64,000 nucleotides of DNA from a gamma proteobacterium symbiont of Stewartia floridana. GTDB taxonomy: Bacteria; Pseudomonadota; Gammaproteobacteria; Chromatiales; Chromatiaceae. A program made the translations under genes and the position numbers. Below are positions 9,352 through 18,575 of this stretch, piece after piece. Positions within the stretch are counted from its first letter, which is position 1. Each line of letters begins with the position of its first letter. The stretch is taken from NCBI GenBank assembly GCA_003676145.1, contig NAUB01000020.1, positions 62,001 to 126,000 of the forward strand. Direction: 5' to 3'. The notes beneath the pieces are model-generated. The model saw only the letters and a program-made list of their open reading frames with translations, did not search any database and had not been told where the DNA came from.

Positions 9352-10578
9352 ATGTTTACCCAGTGTGCACACTGCCTAACCCTGTTCCGCATCACACCGG
9401 AGCAGCTCAAAGCTGCTGCAGGTCAGGTCAGATGCTGCCAATGCAACCAGACTTTCAATGCATTGGAGAATCTGCATGAATCCCCCATGCCATTCACTAC
9501 CCAGCCAGAGGGGGAGCCCCTGCCCGATGGGGAGCTTGCTGCTGAAGACAAACTGATCTACTACCCACCTCAACAGGATGAACACAGCTCTCTGTTGATC
9601 AACGACAGTGAGGTGGAACGTTCGCTGGATGATCTTGCCGACGACTCCACACCGATTCCCTCCTTGACCGATGATTCAAACCTTGACAGCGATGACCCGA
9701 ACCTGCTGAAAGAGAGCAGCCAGCTCTTCTATGAACAGGATGATGGCCTGGAGACCGAACCGGACTACTACGCATCCGGCACCGAATCCCAGATGTCGGA
9801 ACTGCTCGATAAGGACTCGGCGTCACTGCTGCTCGATTCGGAAAAACCTGCAGCAAATCTGGCGGAGATTATCGAGCTCGACATACCCGAACTCGAAACA
9901 GAGCACCCCCCCGGACATGCTGAAGGATTGGAGAACCCCAGCCTGGAGGAGAGAGAGTCCCTGCTGGAGTTCGATGACGAACAACAATCCTTTGTATCGG
10001 CAGAGGATAGCGCTTTAACCGAGGATTCCTTGACACCAGAAGAGGAATCCGAACTTGAGAAAGCGCTCCCCTTCACCTTCGAGGAAGAGAAACAGCAACG
10101 CCCAAGTTCCCCCCGCTCACCCTTATGGACAATCGGTTCACTGTTGCTGTTGATTCCTTTGATCGGACAGATGACCTGGCAGTTTCGCGACAGCCTGATA
10201 CATCATGATGTAGGCAGGCAACTGTTGAACTCTCTCTGCACAGTAGCCGGCTGCACGCCACCTCAGCGTATAGACCGGGAGAAGATACTGATAACCGATC
10301 GTTCTCTGGCTGCACACCCGGACAAGGACAACACCCTTGCCATGAGACTTGAAGTGATCAACACGGCACCCTTTGAACAACCCTACCCCAAACTGCAACT
10401 GAGCCTGTTTAACGAACTGGGCGCACTCGTCGCCCGTCGCACCTTCTCCGAGTCAGAATACCTTCAGCGTGTATCTAACACTGAAGAGTTGATGCCCAAG
10501 TTGCAACCGATCGAGATTGAATTGGAGCTGGTCGACCCTGGCAGCCAAGTGACCGGCTTTACTTTCGACTTCCTCTAG
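9352..10578 (+). CDS. Zinc-ribbon and DUF3426 membrane protein
   Basis: The 408-residue protein starts with an MJ0042-type zinc ribbon, with CxxC pairs at Cys5/Cys8 and Cys28/Cys31. A long acidic, low-complexity region follows (about 45-240), then one membrane segment at about 257-277 and a C-terminal DUF3426 domain of about 120 residues with two further cysteines in LCTVAGCTPP. It probably sits in the inner membrane with the zinc ribbon in the cytoplasm and DUF3426 in the periplasm. Its position between prmA and dusB-fis is conserved in related bacteria. The function is unknown. Confidence 0.85.
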   Translation: MFTQCAHCLTLFRITPEQLKAAAGQVRCCQCNQTFNALENLHESPMPFTTQPEGEPLPDGELAAEDKLIYYPPQQDEHSSLLINDSEVERSLDDLADDSTPIPSLTDDSNLDSDDPNLLKESSQLFYEQDDGLETEPDYYASGTESQMSELLDKDSASLLLDSEKPAANLAEIIELDIPELETEHPPGHAEGLENPSLEERESLLEFDDEQQSFVSAEDSALTEDSLTPEEESELEKALPFTFEEEKQQRPSSPRSPLWTIGSLLLLIPLIGQMTWQFRDSLIHHDVGRQLLNSLCTVAGCTPPQRIDREKILITDRSLAAHPDKDNTLAMRLEVINTAPFEQPYPKLQLSLFNELGALVARRTFSESEYLQRVSNTEELMPKLQPIEIELELVDPGSQVTGFTFDFL

Positions 10579-10992
10579 CGGACCACCAGGAAACGTTGCT
10601 AGCACGACAACCAAGTATGTCGCAATACCAACTAACCCTAAATATTCTTCGCGCAACCCAGCAATCCGATCAAGCATTCGCCGCTCATCCATGGAGTGTC
10701 AAACTCACGCCGGACACACCAACAAAACACACAATCCAGCTGGGGAATTAATTTCGTAAAAAAATTTACATTTTGAATCTTTTTCGATTTCAGGCTCGCG
10801 CAAAAGCTATATCTAATGGAGATTGAATAGCTTACTAAACACCCTTCCAGCCGATTGCTAAGTGTCGAAGGTTTCACGCAACTGTGCAGAATCAATTCAA
10901 CGCCATTTTGCCTTTGATTCCACCCTGATTTAGGGGTAGTATCCCAACCCCTCCTTCACCTGAGAACAGCCCCCGAAGAGTGGCGATTTTTA
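10579..10992. other. AT-rich region upstream of dusB-fis
   Basis: This 414-base stretch has no supportable gene. It becomes AT-rich between about 10740 and 10830, which is common in front of fis operons, where Fis and other nucleoid proteins bind. The only clear signal is the promoter at 10914-10942. Confidence 0.5.
10914..10942 (+). promoter_or_regulatory. Putative dusB-fis promoter
   Basis: TTGATT (10914-10919) and TAGTAT (10937-10942) are spaced by 17 bases, each matching 4 of 6 consensus positions. They lie about 50 bases before the dusB start codon and would drive dusB and fis together. E. coli transcribes these two genes from one growth-phase-controlled promoter; the same control here is inferred. 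Confidence 0.45.
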
Positions 10993-11979
10993 ATGCGCAT
11001 TGGGTCTTATGAGATTGCGAATAATCTGCTGCTGGCGCCGATGGCCGGTGTGACAGACAGGCCGTTCAGGCAGCTCTGCAGGCGTCTGGGTGCAGGCCTG
11101 GCTGTGTCAGAGATGATCTCAGCCGATGCGTCGCTCTGGGGCACTAAAAAGAGTGTCAAACGACTTGATCACGATGGTGAAGAGGCACCGATCAGTGTAC
11201 AGATCCTGGGTTCCGATCCTCAAATGATGGCCCAGGCCGCACAAGCCAACGTTGCCATGGGTGCTCAGATCATCGACATCAACATGGGATGCCCGGCAAA
11301 GAAAGTGTGTAAAAAGTCAGCCGGATCCGCACTGTTAAAGGACGAGCCTCTGGTGGCGGACATACTGAAGGCAACGGTTGATGCGGTTGATGTACCGGTA
11401 ACGTTGAAGATACGTACCGGCACAGACCCGCAAAACCGAAACGGTGAACGAATTGCGGAAATCGCCGAGCATGCCGGCATTCAGGCTCTAAGCGTTCATG
11501 GTCGTACCCGGGCGTGTAAATTTGCGGGCCAGGCTGAATATGAAACGATCCGCAGGATTAAACAAACGGTAGCCATACCGGTTATCGCAAATGGAGATAT
11601 TGACTCGCCGCAAAAAGCGGCGGAGGTCTTGGAAAGAACCGGCGCCGATGCTCTGATGATCGGACGCGCGGCGCAAGGACGCCCCTGGATCTTTAATGAG
11701 ATCAACAATTATTTAACTACCGGCCAGCTGTTACCAGAGCCGGAGCTCGAATGGGTTGCTGACATACTGACCCGACATGTTCAGCAGCTCTACGAGTTTT
11801 ATGGGGAGTACCTTGGCGTACGAATAGCACGAAAGCATATCGCCTGGTACAGCAAAGGGCGCCCTGAAGGCGCCGTTTTCAGAAACAAGATTAACTATTC
11901 GGAATCATCGGCTGAGCAGCTCCAGGCGATCAAAGAGTATTTTCAGTTTCTGCATAACAATAGGGATCTGGCAGCATGA
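10993..11979 (+). CDS. dusB: tRNA-dihydrouridine synthase B
   Basis: The 328-residue flavoenzyme reduces a uridine in the D-loop of tRNAs using FMN and NADPH. Family marks are MAGVTDRPFRQLC, the catalytic cysteine in NMGCPAKKVCKKSAGSALL, the FMN-binding VHGRTRACKF, and NGDIDSPQKA with the following MIGRAAQGRPWIF. The gene overlaps fis by 4 bases (ATGA), so the two are translationally coupled, as in most gammaproteobacteria. Confidence 0.97.
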   Translation: MRIGSYEIANNLLLAPMAGVTDRPFRQLCRRLGAGLAVSEMISADASLWGTKKSVKRLDHDGEEAPISVQILGSDPQMMAQAAQANVAMGAQIIDINMGCPAKKVCKKSAGSALLKDEPLVADILKATVDAVDVPVTLKIRTGTDPQNRNGERIAEIAEHAGIQALSVHGRTRACKFAGQAEYETIRRIKQTVAIPVIANGDIDSPQKAAEVLERTGADALMIGRAAQGRPWIFNEINNYLTTGQLLPEPELEWVADILTRHVQQLYEFYGEYLGVRIARKHIAWYSKGRPEGAVFRNKINYSESSAEQLQAIKEYFQFLHNNRDLAA

Positions 11980-12272
11980 TGATAGAAGCGGTTATATCCG
12001 ACCAACAGAGCGAAGAATATCTGACAGTCACTCACAGTAAGAAGTCAGAACCCTTGCGCCAGTGCGTGAGTGATGCCATGCAACGCTATTTCAACAACCT
12101 GGATGGTCATGGCGCCAACAATCTCTATCGCCTGGTGATGAATGAGGTCGAGGCCCCGCTACTGGAAAGCGTCATGAAACATACCGGCGGCAACCAGACC
12201 CAGGCGGCCACCATTTTAGGCATCAGTCGCAGCACACTACGTAAGAAACTATCCCAGTACGATCTGGATTGA
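11976..12272 (+). CDS. fis: Nucleoid protein and transcription factor Fis
   Basis: The 98-residue protein has the usual Fis length. The C-terminal helix-turn-helix is seen in GGNQTQAATILGISRSTLRKKL, split here as a recognition unit near residues 72-93, and the dimer core LYRLVMNEVEAPLLESVM precedes it. Fis bends DNA, activates rRNA promoters and shapes the chromosome in fast growth. It follows dusB with a 4-base overlap and precedes purH by about 200 bases. Confidence 0.97.
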   Translation: MMIEAVISDQQSEEYLTVTHSKKSEPLRQCVSDAMQRYFNNLDGHGANNLYRLVMNEVEAPLLESVMKHTGGNQTQAATILGISRSTLRKKLSQYDLD

Positions 12273-12478
12273 TCGCCGCTTTCTTAAATCGGGTAGAAAT
12301 ATCGCATAGATTACAGAGCATACCTTAGCCTATTGAGGTTGCCGCTGAAGCCTTCATCTTCACAGGAGCTCAAGGCCCGTTTGGACGTTACAATCGCCGG
12401 GTTATATAAACAGCACCTTGAGAATTACATCGTGATCTATTCACAATCTGTTCATTACTACAACTTACGGTATCACTC

Positions 12479-14038
12479 ATGGCATCGATAAAACGCGCAC
12501 TGATCAGTGTCTCAGACAAGACCGGGATCGTAGAATTCGCCCGCACCCTGGCAGACAAACAGGTCGAGATACTCTCCACCGGAGGTACCGCCAAGCTTCT
12601 CACTGAAAATGATGTGCCGGTGATCGAGGTTTCCGAATATACCGGTTTCCCGGAGATGATGGACGGTCGGGTTAAAACCCTGCATCCGAAGATCCACGGC
12701 GGCATCCTCGGCCGGCGCGGCACCGATGACGGAGTCATGAAAGAGAACGGTATCGGTCCGATCGATCTGATTGTGGTCAACCTCTACCCATTCGAACAGA
12801 CCGTGGCCAATCCGGATTGTGACCTGCCCACAGCCATTGAGAACATCGATATCGGTGGCCCGACCATGCTCAGGGCTGCTGCCAAAAACCATCGGGATGT
12901 CACCGTCGTGGTGGATGCCGCCGACTATCAGCGGGTGACCGACGAAATGGCCGCCAATGGAAATCAACTGAGCGACAACACCCGCTTCGATCTGGCGGTC
13001 AAAACCTTCGAGCACACCGCGCGATACGATGGTGCAATCGCCAACTACCTGGGTGCCAGACTGGACGACGAAACCAGTGACTTCCCGCGCACACTCTCGA
13101 TGCAATTCAAGCAGAGCCAGAGCATGCGTTATGGTGAGAATCCTCATCAGAAGGCGGCATTCTATGTCGAGCATGAGATCGAGGAAGCCAGCGTGGCAAC
13201 TGCTCAACAGCTGCAAGGCAAAGAGCTCTCCTACAACAACATTGCCGATACCGACGCAGCGCTGGAGTGCGTCAAAAGCTTCGATGGCGCACCAGCCTGC
13301 GTCATCGTCAAACACGCCAACCCGTGCGGCGTCGCTTACGGCAGCAATCTGCTGGAGGCCTACGACCGGGCCTACAGCACCGACCCGGAGTCGGCATTTG
13401 GCGGCATCATCGCATTCAACGGGGAGCTGGACGGTGAGACCGCCAAGGCGATCGTCGAGCGGCAGTTTGTGGAAGTGATCATTGCCCCCAAGGTCTCCGC
13501 CGCCGCAGTAGAAGCGGTCAGCAGTAAAAAGAATGTACGACTGCTTGCCTGTGGCGAGTGGCTGAGCGAATCGATCCACCGTACCGAGTACAAACGGGTC
13601 AACGGCGGCCTACTGGTACAGGATGCGGATCTGAAACTGAGTAACGAAATCAAGGTCGTCACCAAACGACAGCCTACGGAGCAGGAGATGCAGGATCTGC
13701 TGTTCACCTGGCGGGTGGCCAAATTCGTCAAATCGAATGCCATCGTCTACGGCCGCAATGGCATGACCATCGGTGTCGGCGCCGGCCAGATGAGCCGGGT
13801 CAACTCGGCCCGTATCGCCGCCATCAAGGCGGAACACGCCAAACTGGAGGTAAAGGGTTCCGTGATGGCTTCCGATGCCTTCTTCCCGTTCCGCGACGGT
13901 ATCGACAATGCGGCGCAAGCGGGCATAGCGGCCGTCATCCAGCCGGGCGGTTCAATGCGCGACGAGGAAGCCATCGCCGCGGCTGACGAACATGGTATGG
14001 CTATGGTTTTCACTGGCATGCGTCACTTCCGTCACTAA
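12479..14038 (+). CDS. purH: Bifunctional AICAR transformylase / IMP cyclohydrolase
   Basis: The 519-residue enzyme performs the last two steps of IMP synthesis. The N-terminal cyclohydrolase domain has [16 protein letters not shown]. The C-terminal transformylase has [10 protein letters not shown] with the catalytic Lys-His pair, and the end [15 protein letters not shown]. Its stop codon overlaps the purD start by one base (TAATG), so both purine genes form an operon. The 206 bases upstream contain no other gene and probably the promoter. Confidence 0.98.
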   Translation: MASIKRALISVSDKTGIVEFARTLADKQVEILSTGGTAKLLTENDVPVIEVSEYTGFPEMMDGRVKTLHPKIHGGILGRRGTDDGVMKENGIGPIDLIVVNLYPFEQTVANPDCDLPTAIENIDIGGPTMLRAAAKNHRDVTVVVDAADYQRVTDEMAANGNQLSDNTRFDLAVKTFEHTARYDGAIANYLGARLDDETSDFPRTLSMQFKQSQSMRYGENPHQKAAFYVEHEIEEASVATAQQLQGKELSYNNIADTDAALECVKSFDGAPACVIVKHANPCGVAYGSNLLEAYDRAYSTDPESAFGGIIAFNGELDGETAKAIVERQFVEVIIAPKVSAAAVEAVSSKKNVRLLACGEWLSESIHRTEYKRVNGGLLVQDADLKLSNEIKVVTKRQPTEQEMQDLLFTWRVAKFVKSNAIVYGRNGMTIGVGAGQMSRVNSARIAAIKAEHAKLEVKGSVMASDAFFPFRDGIDNAAQAGIAAVIQPGGSMRDEEAIAAADEHGMAMVFTGMRHFRH

Positions 14039-15336
14039 TGAATATACTGGTAATCGGTTCGGGCGGCCGAGAACACGCCCTGGCCTGGAAAGCGGCACAA
14101 TCCCCTCTGGCCGATAAGGTCTATGTGGCACCGGGTAATGCCGGTACGGCGCTGGAAGAGAAACTCGAAAACATCGACATCCCTGTCGAAGCGATCGAGC
14201 AGCTGGTCAGCTTTGCCGAATCGAATCAGATCGGCCTGACCATCATCGGCCCGGAGGTTCCCCTTGTGATGGGCATCACCGATGCCTTTCAGCAGGCCGG
14301 CCTGCGCTGTTTCGGCCCAACCCAGGGGGCAGCCCAGCTGGAGGGTTCAAAATCCTTCACCAAGGACTTCCTGGCCCGTCACAAGATCCCCACCGCGGAC
14401 TATCAGACCTTCACGGATATCGACCAGGCTCTCGCCTATCTGCACCAGTGTGGCGCGCCGATCGTGATCAAGGCCGATGGCCTGGCGGCCGGAAAAGGGG
14501 TGATTGTGGCGATGGAGATGGAGACTGCAGAAACAGCGGTCAAGGATATGCTCGCAGGTAACGCCTTTGGCGAAGCGGGTCACCGGGTGGTGATCGAAGA
14601 GTTCCTCGAAGGCGAAGAGGCCAGCTTCATCGTAATGGCTGACGGTGAGCATGTGCTGCCGATGGCCACCAGCCAGGATCACAAACGGGTCGGCGATGGT
14701 GATACCGGTCTCAATACCGGAGGCATGGGCGCCTACTCTCCTGCCCCGGTGGTGACACAAACCATTGACCAGCGGATCATGGACGAAGTGATTCTGCCAA
14801 CCGTCAGAGGTATGGCCGAGGAAGGTCTGCCCTACACCGGATTCCTCTATGCCGGCCTGATGATCACGGCCGACGGCACACCGAAGGTTATCGAATACAA
14901 CTGCCGCTTTGGCGACCCGGAGACGCAACCGATCATGTTGCGCATGAGATCGGATCTGGTCGCTCACTGTCTGGCTGCCCTGGATGGCAGCCTGGACCAG
15001 CAGACCACCGAATGGGACCCCCGGGCATCGGTTGGCGTGGTCTTGGCCGCTGGCGGTTACCCTGGAAGTTACGACAAGGGATTACCCATCTCCGGCCTAC
15101 CGCAGAGTGACAACAATGAGCTCAAGGTATTCCATGCCGGGACCAGTATGAACGGAGACCAGGTCGTCACCTCCGGAGGCCGCGTCCTTTGCGCCACCGC
15201 ACTGGGTGAAACGGTCACCGAGGCGCAGCAGAACGCCTACCAGTTGACCCGAGCCATCCGCTGGGATGGGGTCTATTTCCGTACCGATATCGCCTATCGA
15301 GCCATCGCCAGGGAACAGGCGACGGATGGCGGTTGA
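14038..15336 (+). CDS. purD: Phosphoribosylamine-glycine ligase
   Basis: The 432-residue ATP-grasp enzyme joins phosphoribosylamine and glycine in the second step of purine synthesis. It starts [18 protein letters not shown], and carries the ATP-grasp pieces IKADGLAAGKGVIVA and the metal-binding FNCRFGDPET-like segment, here YNCRFGDPETQ. It is coupled to purH by a one-base overlap and runs 11 bases into the following VanZ-like gene. Confidence 0.98.
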   Translation: MNILVIGSGGREHALAWKAAQSPLADKVYVAPGNAGTALEEKLENIDIPVEAIEQLVSFAESNQIGLTIIGPEVPLVMGITDAFQQAGLRCFGPTQGAAQLEGSKSFTKDFLARHKIPTADYQTFTDIDQALAYLHQCGAPIVIKADGLAAGKGVIVAMEMETAETAVKDMLAGNAFGEAGHRVVIEEFLEGEEASFIVMADGEHVLPMATSQDHKRVGDGDTGLNTGGMGAYSPAPVVTQTIDQRIMDEVILPTVRGMAEEGLPYTGFLYAGLMITADGTPKVIEYNCRFGDPETQPIMLRMRSDLVAHCLAALDGSLDQQTTEWDPRASVGVVLAAGGYPGSYDKGLPISGLPQSDNNELKVFHAGTSMNGDQVVTSGGRVLCATALGETVTEAQQNAYQLTRAIRWDGVYFRTDIAYRAIAREQATDGG

Positions 15337-15733
15337 TCAACCGGCTTCCAGGAGTCGATTGCCAACCACCCTGTTGCGGGGTGTCTTGGCAATCAGCCTG
15401 GTGGCGATCTGTTTTCTCGCTTTCACACCGCTGCAGATAGCCGCTGTCAGCAGTCTGAATGACAAACTCTCCCACACCCTCGCTTTTCTCTACCTCGCGC
15501 TGCTGTGCGACTTTTCCTGGCCGGAAGCCGATTGGAACTTCACCAAGGCCCTCTCTCTGCTTGGCTATGGCCTGTTCATCGAGGCTGTCCAGGCCTTTCT
15601 CCCCCATCGCTTCTTCTCCCTGCTTGATCTGGCGGCGGATGGGCTTGGCCTGATCATCTACAGCCTGATGCTGCCCGGCCTGATGCGTATCGCCTGGGTC
15701 AAAAGCCTGCGACAGAAAACCGCAAACGCCTGA
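15326..15733 (+). CDS. VanZ-like small membrane protein
   Basis: The 135-residue protein has a VanZ-like pattern, with the family signature DKLSHTLAFLYLALL and a second motif SLLDLAADGLGLIIY. Three or four membrane segments are visible. VanZ of enterococci gives low-level teicoplanin resistance; chromosomal relatives in Proteobacteria have no known role. The ATG at 15326 overlaps the end of purD by 11 bases; a start 60 bases earlier is possible but would overlap purD more deeply. Confidence 0.75.
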   Translation: MAVDQPASRSRLPTTLLRGVLAISLVAICFLAFTPLQIAAVSSLNDKLSHTLAFLYLALLCDFSWPEADWNFTKALSLLGYGLFIEAVQAFLPHRFFSLLDLAADGLGLIIYSLMLPGLMRIAWVKSLRQKTANA

Positions 15734-16003
15734 TCAATAATCCCCACCTCTCAACCTGACCCGTCCCGGGTACTGTATTATTATTGAAGTAACTGCACAG
15801 ACAGGATCTGATCTCTTTGATTGGGGGAGTTCCGTTTTTCGCTACCAATCGGTTCAGATGGCAATCGATAGGATTGGATGTCATGAATCTGTGCATGCAC
15901 CGGGATGGCAAAAAGTGAAATAATCAGAGGCGCTGAGTTTTACATCGTTTAGCAAACCTGGAACCGTAAGGTCACGATAACAACACAATCCGATCAACAG
16001 CAT

Positions 16004-18478
16004 ATGAGCAGTGACGTAAAACATCGCGCCTTCAAGTACGACTACCTGGGCTCTGACTCCAAGGCGATTCAAAGATCTGTCTCCAACCATCTCGTCTATA
16101 CCATCGGCAAGGATCCTTTTACCGCAACCGATCATGACTGGATGATGGCCTTTAGCCATGTGGTCAGGGATCGGCTCATCGAGCGCTGGATGGAGACTCA
16201 GCGCAGTTACTACAAGCACGATGCAAAACGGGTCTACTACCTGTCGATGGAGTTTCTGATCGGTCGCAGTCTGATCAACAGTCTGCTGAATATGGATATC
16301 TACGACGCCTGCGGCAAAGCGCTGCACAAACTCGGCATCGAACTCGAGCGGCTGCGCAGCCTGGAACACGATGCCGCCCTGGGCAATGGCGGACTGGGCC
16401 GACTCGCCGCCTGCTTTCTCGACTCCATGGCCAGCCTCAATATCCCGGGTTACGGTTACGGCATCCGTTTCGAATATGGCATGTTTCGCCAGCAGATTGA
16501 AAATGGTAATCAGGTCGAACTACCGGAGAACTGGCTGGTACACGACAACCCCTGGGAGTTTCCCCGACCCGAAGTCTCCTACCGGATACGCTATGGCGGA
16601 AGAGTCATGGAGTACCAGGACAGCAGCGGACGCCGCCACTTCGACTGGATCGATGGGGATATCGTTATCGCCCAGGCCTACGACACACCGATCCCCGGCT
16701 ACCATAACGACACGGTGAACAACTTGCGGCTGTGGAGCGCCAAAGCTCATGAAGCCTTCGACCTCAATCAGTTCAATCAGGGGGAGTACACCGAAGCGGT
16801 GGTCGGCAAGACCCTCTCTGAAAACATCTCCAAGGTACTCTATCCCAACGACAGCTCCACCATGAACAAGCTGCTGCGTCTAAAGCAGCAATACTTTTTT
16901 GTCAGCGCTTCGTTAAAGGATATTTTGCGGCGCTTCTTCACCGACCACGACGACCTGTATGAACTGCCGGAGAAAGTGGCGATACAGCTGAATGACACCC
17001 ATCCGGCGATCGCCATCCCGGAGATGATGCGCCTGCTGATGGATAAACATCAGCTGGAGTGGCAACCCGCCTGGGAGATCACCACCCGGGTCTTCTCCTA
17101 CACCAACCACACCTTGCTGCCGGAAGCGCTTGAAACCTGGCCGGTCAAGACCTTTGAAGCGCTGTTGCCAAGACATCTTCAGTTGATACTGGAGATCAAT
17201 CGGCGTTTCCTGTTGATGCTCGGCCATCGCCATCCGGGAGATATGGATATCCTGCGCAGGCTCTCGATCATCGATGAAGGGGGCGAAAGGCGCATCCGCA
17301 TGGCCCATCTGGCCATCATCGGCAGCCATAAGGTGAATGGCGTCTCGGCACTCCACAGCGAGCTGCTACGTAACGCCACCTTCAAGGAGTTCGACCAGTT
17401 CTTTCCAGGCAAGATCATCAATATCACCAATGGGATCACGCCAAGGCGCTGGCTCTATCTCTCCAACCGAAGACTCTCTTCTCTGATCAGCGAAGCCATT
17501 GGGCCCAAGTGGGTGAAGGACCTGAGCAAGATCCAGCAGCTTGAGGCGTTTGCAGACGATAGCGGTTTTCAGGAGAAGTTTGCCGCAATCAAACTGGCCA
17601 ATAAAAAGCATATCAGCCAACTGATCAACTACTTCCTGGATAAAGAGGTCGATCCCCACACGCTGTTTGATGTTCAGGTAAAGCGCATCCATGAATACAA
17701 GCGCCAGCTGCTCAACCTGTTTCGTGCGATTGAACTCTACAACCGACTGGTGGACGACCCGGGAAGTGATTGTGTACCCCGCACCATCCTGTTCGGCGGC
17801 AAGGCGGCACCGGGTTACAGCATGGCAAAACTGATCATTCGACTGATCAATGACGTTGCCGATGTCATCGACAACGATCCTGCCGTGAGCGACCGGCTGA
17901 AGATCATCTTCATCCCCAACTATGATGTCACCACCGCAACCGACATCATTCCCGCCGCCGAGCTGTCGCAGCAGATCTCCACCGCCGGTATGGAGGCCTC
18001 GGGTACCGGCAATATGAAACTGGCTTTGAACGGCGCGCTCACCATGGGCACCATGGATGGCGCCAATGTGGAGATGCGCGAACAGCTGGGGGATGAGAAT
18101 ATTTTCATCTTCGGTCTGCAAACCGACGACATTGCCCGGCTCAATCAGCAGGGCTACCAACCGAGACAATACTATGAGACGAATCCCAGCCTCAGGCGAA
18201 TCATCGATATGATTGCCAACGGTTTCTTCTCCCCTGAAGAACCGAGCCGCTACCGCATGATCACCGACAGCCTGTTGAACGTGGATCACTTCAAGGTGCT
18301 GGCCGACTTCGATGCCTATATGGGAACCAGCGATAGAGCCGATGGCATCTATCAACAATCTGAGGTCTGGAATCGTATGGCAATCCTCAATACCGCCCGC
18401 ATGGGGTATTTTTCAAGTGACCGGACGATCAGCGAGTATGCGGCAAAGATCTGGCAGGTATCACCGGTGACCCGCTGA
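16004..18478 (+). CDS. glgP: Glycogen/maltodextrin phosphorylase
   Basis: The 824-residue GT35 enzyme releases glucose-1-phosphate from glycogen or maltodextrins. The pyridoxal-phosphate site is EASGTGNMKLALNGAL with Lys672 as the Schiff-base lysine. Other marks are the early EHDAALGNGGLGRLAACFLDS-type region (here starting at about residue 124), the phosphate-site KRIHEYKRQ and NYDVTTA. It stands alone, with no other glycogen gene in the window, so control must come from elsewhere. The 270 bases upstream hold no other gene. Confidence 0.97.
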   Translation: MSSDVKHRAFKYDYLGSDSKAIQRSVSNHLVYTIGKDPFTATDHDWMMAFSHVVRDRLIERWMETQRSYYKHDAKRVYYLSMEFLIGRSLINSLLNMDIYDACGKALHKLGIELERLRSLEHDAALGNGGLGRLAACFLDSMASLNIPGYGYGIRFEYGMFRQQIENGNQVELPENWLVHDNPWEFPRPEVSYRIRYGGRVMEYQDSSGRRHFDWIDGDIVIAQAYDTPIPGYHNDTVNNLRLWSAKAHEAFDLNQFNQGEYTEAVVGKTLSENISKVLYPNDSSTMNKLLRLKQQYFFVSASLKDILRRFFTDHDDLYELPEKVAIQLNDTHPAIAIPEMMRLLMDKHQLEWQPAWEITTRVFSYTNHTLLPEALETWPVKTFEALLPRHLQLILEINRRFLLMLGHRHPGDMDILRRLSIIDEGGERRIRMAHLAIIGSHKVNGVSALHSELLRNATFKEFDQFFPGKIINITNGITPRRWLYLSNRRLSSLISEAIGPKWVKDLSKIQQLEAFADDSGFQEKFAAIKLANKKHISQLINYFLDKEVDPHTLFDVQVKRIHEYKRQLLNLFRAIELYNRLVDDPGSDCVPRTILFGGKAAPGYSMAKLIIRLINDVADVIDNDPAVSDRLKIIFIPNYDVTTATDIIPAAELSQQISTAGMEASGTGNMKLALNGALTMGTMDGANVEMREQLGDENIFIFGLQTDDIARLNQQGYQPRQYYETNPSLRRIIDMIANGFFSPEEPSRYRMITDSLLNVDHFKVLADFDAYMGTSDRADGIYQQSEVWNRMAILNTARMGYFSSDRTISEYAAKIWQVSPVTR

Positions 18479-18575
18479 TGGGTGTTAAACGACACCCTCG
18501 TAGCATCGAGGTTTTTGGGATATAATTCCCATATTGACCCATTCCAGGAATCTTTAAATCTAGGGTGTGACACAG

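Noticed and set aside
17366-18358. 330-codon open frame opposite glgP
   Set aside because: Antisense shadow of an intact conserved gene without own signals.
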